Of a DNA stretch of 64,000 nucleotides, positions 33,516 to 43,731 are shown one piece after another (the stretch's first letter is position 1; each line of letters starts with the position of its first letter). Position numbers and translations under genes: made by a program. A model generated the notes under the pieces. The model saw only the letters and a program-made list of their open reading frames with translations. It made no database searches and was not told the origin of the DNA. Source of the stretch: Gammaproteobacteria bacterium (lineage in GTDB: Bacteria; Actinomycetota; Acidimicrobiia; Spongiisociales; UBA4744); NCBI GenBank assembly GCA_011682695.1, contig JAACED010000001.1:1-64000 (forward strand), in the 5' to 3' direction.

Positions 33516-34445
33516 TCAGCCCTCCGCTGATCTGCGGTCCTTGCGTAGCTGCCTCCAGCGTCGGGCGAGGTCGATATCTTCTTCCGCTGCCGGTTCTTCG
33601 GGTGCAGGTTCCGGCTCGGTCGGCTTGGTTTCCGGTCTGTCGGCGAGGGCGATGAAAGAGCCGAGCAGCTCGGCTGCTTCTTCGGACGTCATCTCCGGTT
33701 TCCCGGAGACCAGACCCTCCGGTCGATGGTCCAATGCACCTTCAGTGGCGACCTCCGGTTCCGATCGCCGTTCCTCGATCACAATCAGTCCGGACGTCGC
33801 AAGTTCCGCCAACGCCTTGGCCGCATCGAACTCGAAGATCTTCAACGCGATGGCGATTTCGCGCGGGGTTCTCACCGTGGCCAAGGCAGCGAGAATCGCC
33901 CAACGATGCGGATCAATCGTAATATCGCGGCCGATTGCCGGCGCCATTCGAAAGGAGGTGTCCACTCCTGGAACGACCTTGTGGATCTCGTCCCACTCTA
34001 TGGAACGCACCGTCGCGGCTTCCATGGCGACTTCGACGTCGACCCGGTAGGTGGTTTGGTGCTTCATCATGACCCCGACGTCAAATGAGAAACTCCCCTC
34101 TGCCAAGGTGAGCAAGCGCACGAGTACTTCGGTCACCTGATTTCCGAAGAAGATGCCGAGCACAGCGGCCCGGGAACTCAAGACATCCTCGAGATGGACG
34201 GCCCGGCGTTCAATCGCCTCTCGCTCTTCCTCGCTGATGTGCTCCATCCGGGCGAGATCGTCGATGAGTTGATCATCGGAGCGGGTGGTCGCGTACGCAA
34301 TCTGCCCATCGACGATAAAGATCCTGCCGCCAAGCTTCGGGGAATCCACCTGGAGCAACCCTGTCTCCTCGGACGCGGCAACGAGACGGAGTACCTCCGG
34401 CAAGGGAAAACTATCGAACGTCCCTTTGAGGGTCGCTACGCTCAT
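33516..34445 (-). CDS. DUF4388-domain protein
   Basis: 309 residues. The N-terminal DUF4388/PatA-N domain reads LKGTFDSFPLPEVLRLVAASEETGLLQV then GGRIFIVDGQIAYA; a middle part (about 90-235) includes a winged-helix-like stretch, and the C-terminal 70 residues are acidic and Pro/Glu-rich. Such proteins are linked to regulation of motility and gliding in other bacteria. pilT is encoded 15 kb away but no direct link is visible. Start overlaps a short frame upstream (ATGA). Confidence 0.8.
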   Translation of the reverse strand: MSVATLKGTFDSFPLPEVLRLVAASEETGLLQVDSPKLGGRIFIVDGQIAYATTRSDDQLIDDLARMEHISEEEREAIERRAVHLEDVLSSRAAVLGIFFGNQVTEVLVRLLTLAEGSFSFDVGVMMKHQTTYRVDVEVAMEAATVRSIEWDEIHKVVPGVDTSFRMAPAIGRDITIDPHRWAILAALATVRTPREIAIALKIFEFDAAKALAELATSGLIVIEERRSEPEVATEGALDHRPEGLVSGKPEMTSEEAAELLGSFIALADRPETKPTEPEPAPEEPAAEEDIDLARRWRQLRKDRRSAEG

Positions 34446-34534
34446 TCAGTCTGTATCGGCAGCCGGAACGTCATGTGAAGCAGTATCTGGCCCGCTTCGT
34501 CCTTGGCACCCGACACGTGGCATCCATCGGGCAA
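34442..34534 (-). CDS. Possible 30-residue ORF upstream of the DUF4388 gene
   Basis: A TTG-started frame (MPDGCHVSGAKDEAGQILLH...) that ends in ATGA overlap with the DUF4388 start. The overlap and amino-acid composition look protein-like, but no ribosome site is present. It could be a leader peptide or chance. Confidence 0.25.
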   Translation of the reverse strand: MPDGCHVSGAKDEAGQILLHMTFRLPIQTE

Positions 34535-34550
34535 TTTCAGGCGTTCTCGA

Positions 34551-35978
34551 CTACCCGAGAGCCGACTGCAGGGAACATACCTCTTCTACATCGCCGAGCG
34601 CCGTGGGAACATCTGCCGTGAGGATTTCGTACCCGTCCGACGTGACAAGCAAGTCGTCTTCGATCCTCACACCGATCCCGCGAAACTCCGTGGGGATAGC
34701 GTGCTCCACGTACCCCGCTTCGTCACGTTCCTCGGCCTCGACCTTGCGGGCAGCTTCCGTGCCGAGCCGATACCGTCGCTCCATCCAATCGTCCAGGTCG
34801 TATTCGAGGAGCGCGAACTTGCCGACCTCCCGCTCCGGATCGATGTAGATCCCCGGCTCGACCGTGAAGACCATGCCTGACTCCAGCACCCGAGAACCGG
34901 CGGCGTTCTTGTACGCGCCCACATCATGAACATCCATGCCGAGCCAGTGGCCGGTCCCGTGCATGAAGAACTCGCGATAGTGGTGCATGGCGATCGACTG
35001 GTCGGTTCCCTTCGGCAGCAAGCCCAGCTCAACGAGTCCCTCGGTGATGACCTTCCGGGCAGCAAGGTGCATTCGCTCGTAGGTCGCCCCGACGAGGACC
35101 TCGTCGAACGCGGCTCTCTGCGCGGCGAGCACGACTTCGTAGACGGCAGCTTGCGGCGCAGTGAACTTCCCGTTGACCGGGAAGGTACGTGTGACGTCGG
35201 CCCCCATATACCCGTATTCGGCGGCTGCGTCGATCAGGAGGAGGTCTCCGTCCTGCATCTGCCTGTCGTTCTCGACGTAGTGAAGAATGCAGGCATTTGG
35301 ACCGGAGGCAACGATGGAAGGGTAGGCGTTGCGGGAGGATCCCCCGGCACGGAACACATACTCCATCACCGCTTGGACTCGATCCTCGCCGACTCCCGGT
35401 TTCGCGAACTTCATCGCTTCGAGATGGCCTGCTCCAGTGATGGCGGCCGCCCTTCGAAGGAGGTCAATCTCGGTCGAGTCCTTTCGGAGCCGCATCTCTG
35501 CGAGTAGCGATGCAAGCTCGCCGATTCCGACGGGCACGGGCCTGCCATCCTTGAGATGAAATGTTCGTGCGGCGCCCAGTGGCCCGAGAATCCTCTCTGC
35601 CGTATCTGTCCGGCAGTACAGCATCGGTCGCCCGATCAGGTACCCCCGGAGGCGTTCTTCGAATTCACTCAACGGATAGGCCATATCCGCCCCGAACTGC
35701 TCGACGGCTCCCTCGACACCGGCCCTGCGGCCGACCCAGGTCTCTTGCTCCTTGTCCCGGGGACGGACGAACAGCACATACCGCTCGGCAGACTCCGATG
35801 GATTGAACACGGCGATCGCGCCGGGTTCCTCGAAACCGGTCAAGTAGTAGAAGTCACTGTCCTGGCGAAACTCATATTCGGTGTCGCTGTTTCTGGTCGT
35901 CTCCTTGGCTGCCGGAAGAATCGCGATCCCATCGCCAAGAAGCTCGAAGAGGCGTTGCCGCCGTGCCGAAGGATTCAT
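34551..35978 (-). CDS. pepP: Xaa-Pro aminopeptidase (PepP, M24B)
   Basis: 475 residues with the N-terminal creatinase-like domain (LFELLGDGIAILPAA, DFYYLTGFEEPGA) and a pita-bread catalytic domain. Dinuclear metal ligands are visible: Asp in LIDAAAEYG and GADVTRTF, His in HGTGHWLGMDVHD, Glu in VEPGIYI and in GIGVRIEDD. It removes N-terminal residues preceding proline. Starts divergently close to nothing else; downstream is the DUF4388 gene. Confidence 0.93.
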   Translation of the reverse strand: MNPSARRQRLFELLGDGIAILPAAKETTRNSDTEYEFRQDSDFYYLTGFEEPGAIAVFNPSESAERYVLFVRPRDKEQETWVGRRAGVEGAVEQFGADMAYPLSEFEERLRGYLIGRPMLYCRTDTAERILGPLGAARTFHLKDGRPVPVGIGELASLLAEMRLRKDSTEIDLLRRAAAITGAGHLEAMKFAKPGVGEDRVQAVMEYVFRAGGSSRNAYPSIVASGPNACILHYVENDRQMQDGDLLLIDAAAEYGYMGADVTRTFPVNGKFTAPQAAVYEVVLAAQRAAFDEVLVGATYERMHLAARKVITEGLVELGLLPKGTDQSIAMHHYREFFMHGTGHWLGMDVHDVGAYKNAAGSRVLESGMVFTVEPGIYIDPEREVGKFALLEYDLDDWMERRYRLGTEAARKVEAEERDEAGYVEHAIPTEFRGIGVRIEDDLLVTSDGYEILTADVPTALGDVEEVCSLQSALG

Positions 35979-35996
35979 GGGCGTGAGCGTAGCGAC

Positions 35997-37115
35997 TCAG
36001 GCAATCGCCGCACCGAGCAGCGTTCCGATCCCGAACACGATCCCGGCCGCGACGAGGCCGAAGATCATCTGACGCATTCCCGAGAACACGATGCTCCTCC
36101 CCGTGAGCAGAGCGATCCCGGCCCCGGTCACGAACAGAGCTACACCCGAGAGAGCCATGCTCCACGCGATCGCGACCGTTCCACCGCCGAAGAAGAAGGG
36201 GGTCACGGGAACGATCGCCCCAAAGGCGAACAGGAAGAAGGACGTCCCGGCGGCCTCCCATGGATTCCCTCCCATCTCGTCGGGGTCGATGCCCAACTCC
36301 TCACGAGCGAGCGTATTCAGAGCGGTTTCCTGATCCTGCATGATGTGCGCCGCGAGTTCTCTGGCCCTGTCCTCGGGGAGTCCCTTTGCCTGATAGATCA
36401 AAGCGAGTTCCTCGGCCTCCTCTTCCGGCATCGCCTCCAGCTCCTCGGCTTCGATTTCCAGTTGCTTCGTGGCCAGTTCACGCGCAGACTGAACGCTCAG
36501 CCACTCGCCGAGCGCCATGGACGCCGCACCGGCGAGTAAGCCGGCAAGCCCTCCGATCAACACCGAGTCTCGCGAGAAAGTTGCACCGGCGACGCCCATG
36601 ATCAGAGCCAGGTTCGACACGAGACCGTCGTTTGCACCCAGCACCGCTGCCCTGAGAGCGTTCCCTCCGACGGTTCTGTGCCGGCCTTCGATCCGGGCAA
36701 GAACACTGCCCTCGACACCGTTCGTGGCTTCACCAGCGAGTGCGGAGAGGATGCGCGCATGTGATCGCTCGTCCGCCCGCATCCCTTCTCCTTCGGTCTC
36801 GGGCTGTTCGTCGTACATCGTCTGGCCTGCCTTTTCGGAGGCCGCCATGACGCCGACGAGTACCTGCGGTCCGACCCTCCGAGCCAGCGACATGACCAAG
36901 CGAGCCTTCAATGAGGGTTTCGCCGGCGGTACGGCTTTGTCGAGCGCTTCCAGACGCTCCACCCAAAACGAGGCGTGCCGCTCTTCGGTGTCGGCCAACT
37001 TGCGATAGACCTCGACCAGATGCGGATCCGTCTCGAGATCGGCAAGCAACCGGTACTGGGCGGCCCCGTCGATCTCGTCCTGGTAGTTGTTCCGATAGCG
37101 GGCGGCATCATCCAT
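35997..37115 (-). CDS. MbfA-like fused ferritin-like/VIT1 iron exporter
   Basis: 372 residues in two parts. Residues 1-150 form a ferritin-like four-helix domain with Glu/His pairs (DEIDGAAQYR, TEERHASFW, EKAGQTMYDE, DERSHARIL). Residues about 165-372 form a CCC1/VIT1 membrane domain (GANDGLVSNLALIMGVAGA, AASMALGEWLSVQSARE, then acidic cytosolic helices and three C-terminal helices). The fusion matches MbfA of alphaproteobacteria, which exports Fe(II) across the cytoplasmic membrane. Lies 18 bp upstream of pepP on the same strand. Confidence 0.88.
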   Translation of the reverse strand: MDDAARYRNNYQDEIDGAAQYRLLADLETDPHLVEVYRKLADTEERHASFWVERLEALDKAVPPAKPSLKARLVMSLARRVGPQVLVGVMAASEKAGQTMYDEQPETEGEGMRADERSHARILSALAGEATNGVEGSVLARIEGRHRTVGGNALRAAVLGANDGLVSNLALIMGVAGATFSRDSVLIGGLAGLLAGAASMALGEWLSVQSARELATKQLEIEAEELEAMPEEEAEELALIYQAKGLPEDRARELAAHIMQDQETALNTLAREELGIDPDEMGGNPWEAAGTSFFLFAFGAIVPVTPFFFGGGTVAIAWSMALSGVALFVTGAGIALLTGRSIVFSGMRQMIFGLVAAGIVFGIGTLLGAAIA

Positions 37116-37175
37116 GCCGATCAGCCTACCTGTGGGGAAACCCTCAGGGCTCGGACCAAACCGGTGTGTCCAGGC

Positions 37176-38513
37176 TCAATTCAGCCAATCGCGCAGGTGG
37201 GCGATCTGGTCTGCAACCTGGACATCCAACCTGCGCCGCTGGACACTCCCCTTCGGATCGAGCAAGTCCAGATCCTGCGGCTGGAACAGCCCATGTGAGG
37301 AAGTCAGCTCGTCCACCGAGAGATCCGACAGGTTCCTGTCCTCCGACACCAATCGGGCGACCAGTTCCCCCACCGATTGATGGGCCTCGCGGAACGGCAC
37401 GCCTCGGCCAACCAGTGCTTCGGCAAGGTCCAGGGCCGCAACCCACGACGACGGCTCCGGAGCATGGAACTCGGCACTCGTCAGCAACCCGGCCAGAACC
37501 TCCAGCGCGCCGGCGAGCACGTCGTCGGCATGGAATACGGCCGCCTTGTCTTCCTGAAGATCTCGGTTGTAGGCCATCGGAAGACCCTTCTGGAGGGTCA
37601 GAATCGACACGACATCCCCGATGACCCGTGCGCTCTTGCCCCGCACGAGTTCAGCGATGTCGGGATTCTTCTTCTGTGGCAGCGCCGACGAACCCGTCGA
37701 GTATCTGTCGGAGAATGTCAGCCAATCGAACTCACTCGTAGCCCACAGCACGAGTTCCTCCGCCAATCGCGACAGCGTCACCATCGATTGTGCTGCACAG
37801 AATGTGTACTCGGCCACGATGTCGCGAGATCCGACGGCCTCGATCGAGTTCTCGAACACCGCCGCCATGCCGAGCGAATCCGCGACCGATCGCGGGTCCA
37901 ACGGCAAGCTGCTTCCCCCTGCCGCACCGGCTCCAAGGGGAGAGACATCCAGTCTGGCCATCACGCCACCAAACCGGTCCGCATCTCTGCGAAGCATCCA
38001 AGCGTACGCGAGCAGATGATGTGCCAGCGGAATAGCCTGCGCCTGCTGCAGGTGCGTGTAGACGGGAACCACCACGGACCCGACATCTTCGGCTGCCTGA
38101 ACGAGCACACCCACCAGCGACCGTATCTGGGCGATCCGATCGAAGGCCGCCCGCTTCAGATACAGGCGCGTGTCGAGCGCAATCTGATCGTTGCGGGACC
38201 GCCCCGTGTGAAGCTTGCCGGCAAGTGGACCAACGAGTTCGTACAGGCGCCGTTCGACGGCGGAGTGGACATCCTCGTCGGTCGCGGAGAACATGAACCC
38301 GTCGTTCTCGGATTCCTCGAGAACCACGACGAGGCCTTCCACCAACCGATCGGCTTGCTCAGAAGAGAGGATTCCCACTTCGCCGAGCATCTTCACATGC
38401 GCGAGTGAACCCTCGATGTCCACGCCGAGAAGTCGCCGGTCTGCATGGTCGACGGTAAACCGCCACATGGCTTCGTCGGGCGGCTCCTCGAATCGGCCTC
38501 CCCAGAGTGTCAC
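37176..38513 (-). CDS. argH: Argininosuccinate lyase
   Basis: 445 residues. Begins [20 protein letters not shown] and carries the fumarase/ASL signature [12 protein letters not shown]. It splits argininosuccinate into arginine and fumarate. The start overlaps the argG stop by 4 bp; last gene of argR-argG-argH. Confidence 0.96.
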   Translation of the reverse strand: MTLWGGRFEEPPDEAMWRFTVDHADRRLLGVDIEGSLAHVKMLGEVGILSSEQADRLVEGLVVVLEESENDGFMFSATDEDVHSAVERRLYELVGPLAGKLHTGRSRNDQIALDTRLYLKRAAFDRIAQIRSLVGVLVQAAEDVGSVVVPVYTHLQQAQAIPLAHHLLAYAWMLRRDADRFGGVMARLDVSPLGAGAAGGSSLPLDPRSVADSLGMAAVFENSIEAVGSRDIVAEYTFCAAQSMVTLSRLAEELVLWATSEFDWLTFSDRYSTGSSALPQKKNPDIAELVRGKSARVIGDVVSILTLQKGLPMAYNRDLQEDKAAVFHADDVLAGALEVLAGLLTSAEFHAPEPSSWVAALDLAEALVGRGVPFREAHQSVGELVARLVSEDRNLSDLSVDELTSSHGLFQPQDLDLLDPKGSVQRRRLDVQVADQIAHLRDWLN

Positions 38514-39715
38514 TCACCCTCCCCCAGACGATGCTCGGCGAGGGTGCGCAGCCGCAGTCCCTGCAGACGGATGAACCCGGCTGCGTCTGCCTGGTCGTAC
38601 ACATCGTCCTCTTCGAAGGTCACCGTCGCCTGATCGTAGAGGGCGTAGCGGTCGGATCGTCTGCCCTCCACGGTTACCTGACCCTTGTACAGCTTGAGGC
38701 GAGCATCACCGGAGACACGACCCTGTATGTTGTCCATGAACGCCTGAAGCGCTTCACGTTCTGGAGCGAACCAGAATCCGTTGTAGACCATGTCCGCGTA
38801 ACGGGGAACGAGTTCATCGCGCAGATGAGCGACCTCACGGTCGAGTGTGATCGACTCGACCGCCTTGTGGGCATGTTGCAGGATCGTCCCACCGGGCGTC
38901 TCATACACCCCTCTGCTCTTCATCCCCACGAAGCGGTTCTCCACGATGTCGACCCGTCCGATTCCGTGCCTGCCGCCAAGCTCGTTCATCAGAACGAGCA
39001 GGTCGGTGGGTTGGAGTTCCTCGCCGTTCACTGCGACGGGATCTCCCTTCCGATACGTGATCGTCACCCATTCGGGATCCTCGGGACCGTCCTCGGGAGC
39101 GACGGTCATGCGGAACATCTCCTTGGGAGGAGCCACCCACGGATCTTCCAGGACTCCCCCTTCGTAGGAGATGTGGAGTATGTTGGCATCCATGCTGTAC
39201 GGCCTCTCCGGTGTCACCGGGATCGGGATGCCCCGACTCTCCGCATAGGCTACGAGGTCGGCGCGCCCTTTGAGGTCCCACTCTCTCCACGGTGCGATCA
39301 CCCGGATGTCCGGCTTGAGAGCATACGCAGAGAGTTCGAACCGAACCTGATCGTTGCCTTTTCCAGTCGCACCATGTGCAATCGCATCTGCACCCATGGC
39401 CTCGGCCACCCGCACCATCCCCTTGGCAATCACGGGGCGGGCAAGAGAGGTCCCCAGCAGGTAATACCATTCGTACACCGCGTTGGCACGAAGGGCAGGC
39501 AATACGTACTCACTGACGAATTCGTCCCGAAGGTCTTCCGTGATCGCCTCCACGGCACCCGTTTTCAGCGCTTTGACGCGGGCCTCTTCGACCTCTTCGC
39601 CCTGGCCGACGTCTGCCGTGTATGCGATCACCTCCGCGTCGTACTCCTCGATCAACCACTTGAGAATGATCGACGTGTCCAATCCACCGGAGTACGCCAA
39701 TACGACCTTCATCAT
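38510..39715 (-). CDS. argG: Argininosuccinate synthase
   Basis: 401 residues. N-terminal ATP pyrophosphatase loop [18 protein letters not shown], then TADVGQGEE and [14 protein letters not shown]. It ligates citrulline and aspartate. The start reads ATGATG with the argR stop inside it, so argR and argG are translationally coupled; either ATG (39715 or 39712) may be used. Confidence 0.97.
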   Translation of the reverse strand: MMKVVLAYSGGLDTSIILKWLIEEYDAEVIAYTADVGQGEEVEEARVKALKTGAVEAITEDLRDEFVSEYVLPALRANAVYEWYYLLGTSLARPVIAKGMVRVAEAMGADAIAHGATGKGNDQVRFELSAYALKPDIRVIAPWREWDLKGRADLVAYAESRGIPIPVTPERPYSMDANILHISYEGGVLEDPWVAPPKEMFRMTVAPEDGPEDPEWVTITYRKGDPVAVNGEELQPTDLLVLMNELGGRHGIGRVDIVENRFVGMKSRGVYETPGGTILQHAHKAVESITLDREVAHLRDELVPRYADMVYNGFWFAPEREALQAFMDNIQGRVSGDARLKLYKGQVTVEGRRSDRYALYDQATVTFEEDDVYDQADAAGFIRLQGLRLRTLAEHRLGEGE

Positions 39716-40161
39716 CCAACTCCGATCTGTTCGAGTGTCTTGGCAAGCCAATTCCCACCATGCTGCTCATCCGCCACGATCAGTACGGTGTCATCTCCGG
39801 CAACCGTGCCGAGGACACCGTCGAGACCGGAACGGTCGATTGATCCGGCCAGTACTTGGGCTGCACCCGGAGGTGTCTTCACCACAACGAGATTGCCGCT
39901 CGCCTTGATTTCGTTGGCGAATTCGGCCAGAACCCGGTCCAAGCCACCGTCATCTCTCCGCATCGTCTGTAAGGCATAGACGAATTCGTTCCCCTGCCCG
40001 CGAACCTTGACTGCTCCGAGTTCCTTCAGGTCCCGGGAGACGGTCGCCTGGGTTACTGCAAATCCCTCATCCGTCAACAGATCCGCCAGCTCATGCTGGC
40101 TCGACACGTCCAGCGTCGTGATGATGCGGCGAATCGCTCGCCGCCGCGCAGCAGTCTTCAT
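39712..40161 (-). CDS. argR: Arginine repressor ArgR
   Basis: 149 residues. Winged-helix N-terminus with [31 protein letters not shown]-terminal hexamerisation and arginine-binding domain with [12 protein letters not shown]. In the presence of arginine it binds ARG boxes; one covers its own promoter at 40174-40189 and a similar one lies before argC. The ATG at 40161 is used because the frame upstream reads across the promoter. Confidence 0.95.
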   Translation of the reverse strand: MKTAARRRAIRRIITTLDVSSQHELADLLTDEGFAVTQATVSRDLKELGAVKVRGQGNEFVYALQTMRRDDGGLDRVLAEFANEIKASGNLVVVKTPPGAAQVLAGSIDRSGLDGVLGTVAGDDTVLIVADEQHGGNWLAKTLEQIGVG

Positions 40162-40170
40162 GATCCATGG

Positions 40171-40200
40171 ATTATACGCATATGCGTATGGACCATGCAA
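40171..40200 (-). promoter_or_regulatory. argR promoter with ARG box
   Basis: On the minus strand: -35 TTGCAT (40195-40200), 18-bp spacer, -10 TATAAT (40171-40176). The perfect 16-bp palindrome ATACGCATATGCGTAT (40174-40189) overlaps the spacer and -10, the right position for ArgR repression. Confidence 0.85.
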
Positions 40201-40275
40201 TGTCGCAGAAACGCGTATCGACGTTGCGACCGAGAAGTACTCATTTCATCGGCCACGCTGCCGATATACACACAC

Positions 40276-41553
40276 GTGACCATTCTGCCCCAGGGCCGCG
40301 GCTGGGCCCGCACCGACGACGGCAGGCTCGTTACCTTGTACCTGAGGATGCGAGTCTGGCTTTCTGCGAGTGCGGCCTCCCTCACCACGTTGATGTTCCT
40401 CCTGTCCGGATCCCCGGAGGCGGCACGGCTCGCAATCGTCACGACGTTGCTTGCCGTCCATGCGCAAATTGGGCGTCGCCAGGACGATCGCCGCGTAGCA
40501 AGGGCACTCCTTGCCGACGCCACCGTGGTGGGTCTGACGCTGACCACGATCGCCATTCCCGCTGTGGCCATCGCAGGACTGGCGTTTCTCATCGCCGTGT
40601 CCACCCTTCTCCTCTCGCACCGTCACGCCGTTCTCGTGTGGGTGTACGGTGTCGGCTGGGCCGCTCTGTCCGTCTGGCAGACCAACAACCCGCGATCCCT
40701 CCCCGACCCGATCCAAAAGCCTGCAGAAGCAATTGCGATCGTCTTCTTCCTTGGAAGCCTCGCTGCAGTCGTGGGCATCGTCACCAAGGCACTTCGCCGC
40801 TCGGCCCGTGAGCAGATCGATGCTCGAAAGACGATCGAAGTCCGTGAGCAACAGCTCCGATCCTCGAACGCCAAGCTCTCGGCCCTGGTCTTGTCGAAAG
40901 ACCAGTTCATCGCTGCCGTATCGCACGAACTCAGGACACCTCTCACAGCCGTCGTCGGCCTGGCGAGAGAACTCACCCAACGAGAATTCCACAGAGACGA
41001 GCGGATCGAGTTCCAGGACATCATCGCCGTGCAGGCAAGCGAGGTGTCCAACATCGTCGAGGATCTCCTGGTCGCTGCTCGAAGAGACGTCGGAATCACC
41101 GTGCACCCGGAGCGCTGCCACCTCCCCGACCTACTCCACACGGTCGCTTCGGCAATCCCAGTCCCCATCAGCATGACCTTCGAGGATCAACTCGAGGCCT
41201 TCGCCGACCCGCTACGTCTTCGTCAGGTGATCCGCAACCTTCTGACCAACGCCCAGCGATATGGCGGAAAGCACATCGAACTCGAAGCAGCGAGCAACAA
41301 CGAGACAATCACGATCGAGGTCCGCGACGACGGGCCGGGTATCGAAGGTATCGACGCCGAGCGGATCTTTCAGGCATACGAGACCGCATCGACCATTGTC
41401 GCCCAGCCCGCATCGATCGGCCTCGGCCTCTCCGTCGCCCGAACGCTTGCCCGTCTCATGGGCGGCGACGTTCGGCATCGTCGCGACGACGGCTGGACCG
41501 TCTTCTCATTGGAAGTACCGGCTGTCTCTCCGGATACCTCAACGTGCTCCTAA
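40276..41553 (+). CDS. Orphan membrane sensor histidine kinase
   Basis: About 425 residues from GTG 40276. Five or six N-terminal hydrophobic helices (to about 170), a short coiled coil, then HisKA with the H box FIAAVSHELRTPLTAVVGL and an HATPase domain with N box NLLTNAQRYGG, DDGPGI and GLGLSVARTLARLMGG. No response regulator gene is adjacent. TATACA at 40265-40270 puts transcription at the GTG, suggesting a leaderless mRNA; ATG 40348 is an alternative. It lies inside the arginine cluster on the opposite strand. Stimulus unknown. Confidence 0.85.
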   Translation: MTILPQGRGWARTDDGRLVTLYLRMRVWLSASAASLTTLMFLLSGSPEAARLAIVTTLLAVHAQIGRRQDDRRVARALLADATVVGLTLTTIAIPAVAIAGLAFLIAVSTLLLSHRHAVLVWVYGVGWAALSVWQTNNPRSLPDPIQKPAEAIAIVFFLGSLAAVVGIVTKALRRSAREQIDARKTIEVREQQLRSSNAKLSALVLSKDQFIAAVSHELRTPLTAVVGLARELTQREFHRDERIEFQDIIAVQASEVSNIVEDLLVAARRDVGITVHPERCHLPDLLHTVASAIPVPISMTFEDQLEAFADPLRLRQVIRNLLTNAQRYGGKHIELEAASNNETITIEVRDDGPGIEGIDAERIFQAYETASTIVAQPASIGLGLSVARTLARLMGGDVRHRRDDGWTVFSLEVPAVSPDTSTCS

Positions 41554-41748
41554 CGCCTTGACTGGACGTTCGAGAGTGAGAAGTGAGGCGTTGCTCTCCC
41601 CGCCGCCCGCACATCTCCCTGTGCCGCCCAACCCATTGTCATCGACCAATGCCCGGGACGATGGAAGGTTCCGCGTCCAACCGGCGTTCGCGGATCTCCC
41701 TTTCGTCGCACGAGAAATTCGACTTCCTTCCGTAGACTCGAAGATCCA

Positions 41749-43731
41749 ATGACGTCCGAACCAACCGTCGCCCCGTACGGAACCTGGCAGTCACCCATCT
41801 CCGCAGCATCGGTTGCTGCCGGATCCGTCCGTCTCGACGAGCCACGCATCGATGGTGACCGAGTGCTCTGGCTGGAATCCCGACCGTCGGACGGGGGCCG
41901 AACGGTCGTGGTCGAACGACAGAGAGAGGGTACGGTTCGAGATCTCACGCCGGACGGTTTCAACGTTCGCTCTCGGGTTCACGAGTACGGGGGTGGCGCA
42001 TACCTCATCTCGGGAGAAGCGCTGTTCTTCTCCAACTGGAGTGATCAGCGCATCTATCGTCAAGACCCCGGGAACCGGCCGGTACCGATCACCCCTGAGC
42101 CTCCGGTACCTGCCGCATGGCGTTACGCAGACGGCAGACTCACACCCGACGGTCGATCGATCGTGTGCGTACGCGAGCGTCACGAGTCCGGGGAAACCAT
42201 CAACGAGCTGGTCCAGGTCCCCACCGATGGCGCTACCGATCCTCGCATTCTCGTCGGTGGCCACGACTTTTTCTCGTCACCGCGTATCAGCAGGGACGGA
42301 ACTCGACTCGCATGGCTCAGTTGGGATCATCCGAACATGCCTTGGGACGGTACCGAACTCTGGTCCGCCGAACTTCTTCCGGACTGTACGCTCGGAACAC
42401 GAAGAAAAGTCTGCGGTGGGTCCGCCGAGTCGATCGTCCAGCCCGAGTGGGGTCCGGACGGTTCTCTCTATTGGCTCTCGGATCAGACGGGTTTCTGGAA
42501 CCTGTACCGCGACAATGAACCCCTCGCACCGGTCGACGCAGACTGTGCCGGTCCGGCATGGATGCTCGGACGGACCTACTTCGGGTTTCTCGACGCTGGG
42601 CGCATTGCGATGACGATCACGGAGTCCGGCTTCGATCACGTCATCATCCTCAATAGCGATGGCAGCCACATTCGTCTGGATCTGCCTCTCGGCACGCATC
42701 GGGGCCGGCTCGCCACAGATGGGAAGAGCACCATTGTGGTGATCTCCGGGTCCCCTTCATCTCTCGACGCAGTTCGTGAGATCAACACCGTCACCGGCGA
42801 GATCAAACCCCTCGTGTCTGCGGGTTCTCTCGACCCGGCATACATCTCGGCAGCACAACCGATCAGATTCCCGACCGATGACGGTCCTGCACATGCTTTC
42901 TTCTACCCGCCTGCCAATGCCGATTTCGAAGGGCCGGACACAGAACTGCCCCCCCTGGTGGTCTTCAGCCACGGAGGTCCAACCGGTGCAACACGCCCGG
43001 ATCTCGATCCGACGATCCAGTTCTTCACGAGCCGCGGCATCGCTGTCGTCGACGTCAACTATGGCGGCAGCACCGGATACGGTCGAGGGTACCGACAGCG
43101 TCTGCGCGGAACGTGGGGGATCGTCGATACGCGGGACTGCATCGCGGCAGCTCGTCATCTCGTATCGGAAGGCCTCGTGGACGGAGACCGCATGGCCATC
43201 AGGGGTGCAAGCGCCGGCGGTTTTACGACGCTGTCTGCGCTGACCTTTCATGACGTGTTCCAGGTCGGCGCCAGCTACTACGGCGTAGGAGACCTCGAGG
43301 CTCTTGCCCGCGATACGCACAAGTTCGAGGCGATGTACCTGGACAGCCTCATTGGACCATATCCACGGTATGCAGGGGCCTATCGCCAACGTTCACCGAT
43401 CCACTTCACCGAGCGACTCTCCTGCCCCGTGATCCTCTTCCAGGGACTCGAGGACCAGGTCGTGCGCCCGGCACAGGCGGAGGCCATGGTCGCAGCCTTG
43501 AAGGAGCGCGGAATCCCGTACGCGTACGTGACCTTCAGGGGAGAACAGCACGGGTTTCGCCAGGCAGAGCACATAGCCCAAGCACTGAACGATGAACTTT
43601 CGTTCTACGGGCAGGCCCTCGGATTCACCCCGAGGGACATCCCTCTGCTCCTCAGACAGAACGTGACGACGACTCCATCGCGGACGCGAATCGGTGGATG
43701 GCGAGGTCCACGTTCCTGGCTTCGATCGTGA
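41749..43731 (+). CDS. S9-family prolyl oligopeptidase-type peptidase
   Basis: 660 residues: a seven-bladed propeller-like first half (repeats such as SPRISRDGTRLAWLSWDHPNMPWD and PEWGPDGSLYWLSD) and a C-terminal alpha/beta hydrolase. Nucleophile Ser in IRGASAGGFTTL, Asp in GLEDQVV and His in GEQHGF form the triad. Resembles acylaminoacyl peptidases/DPP of family S9C. No signal peptide, so probably cytoplasmic. The last 26 or so codons overlap the 3' end of argD on the other strand by 80 bp and look like an extension beyond the domain. Confidence 0.9.
   Translation: MTSEPTVAPYGTWQSPISAASVAAGSVRLDEPRIDGDRVLWLESRPSDGGRTVVVERQREGTVRDLTPDGFNVRSRVHEYGGGAYLISGEALFFSNWSDQRIYRQDPGNRPVPITPEPPVPAAWRYADGRLTPDGRSIVCVRERHESGETINELVQVPTDGATDPRILVGGHDFFSSPRISRDGTRLAWLSWDHPNMPWDGTELWSAELLPDCTLGTRRKVCGGSAESIVQPEWGPDGSLYWLSDQTGFWNLYRDNEPLAPVDADCAGPAWMLGRTYFGFLDAGRIAMTITESGFDHVIILNSDGSHIRLDLPLGTHRGRLATDGKSTIVVISGSPSSLDAVREINTVTGEIKPLVSAGSLDPAYISAAQPIRFPTDDGPAHAFFYPPANADFEGPDTELPPLVVFSHGGPTGATRPDLDPTIQFFTSRGIAVVDVNYGGSTGYGRGYRQRLRGTWGIVDTRDCIAAARHLVSEGLVDGDRMAIRGASAGGFTTLSALTFHDVFQVGASYYGVGDLEALARDTHKFEAMYLDSLIGPYPRYAGAYRQRSPIHFTERLSCPVILFQGLEDQVVRPAQAEAMVAALKERGIPYAYVTFRGEQHGFRQAEHIAQALNDELSFYGQALGFTPRDIPLLLRQNVTTTPSRTRIGGWRGPRSWLRS

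Noticed and set aside
38507-39979. 490-codon plus-strand frame
   Set aside because: Antisense to argG and part of argR, which have complete motifs.
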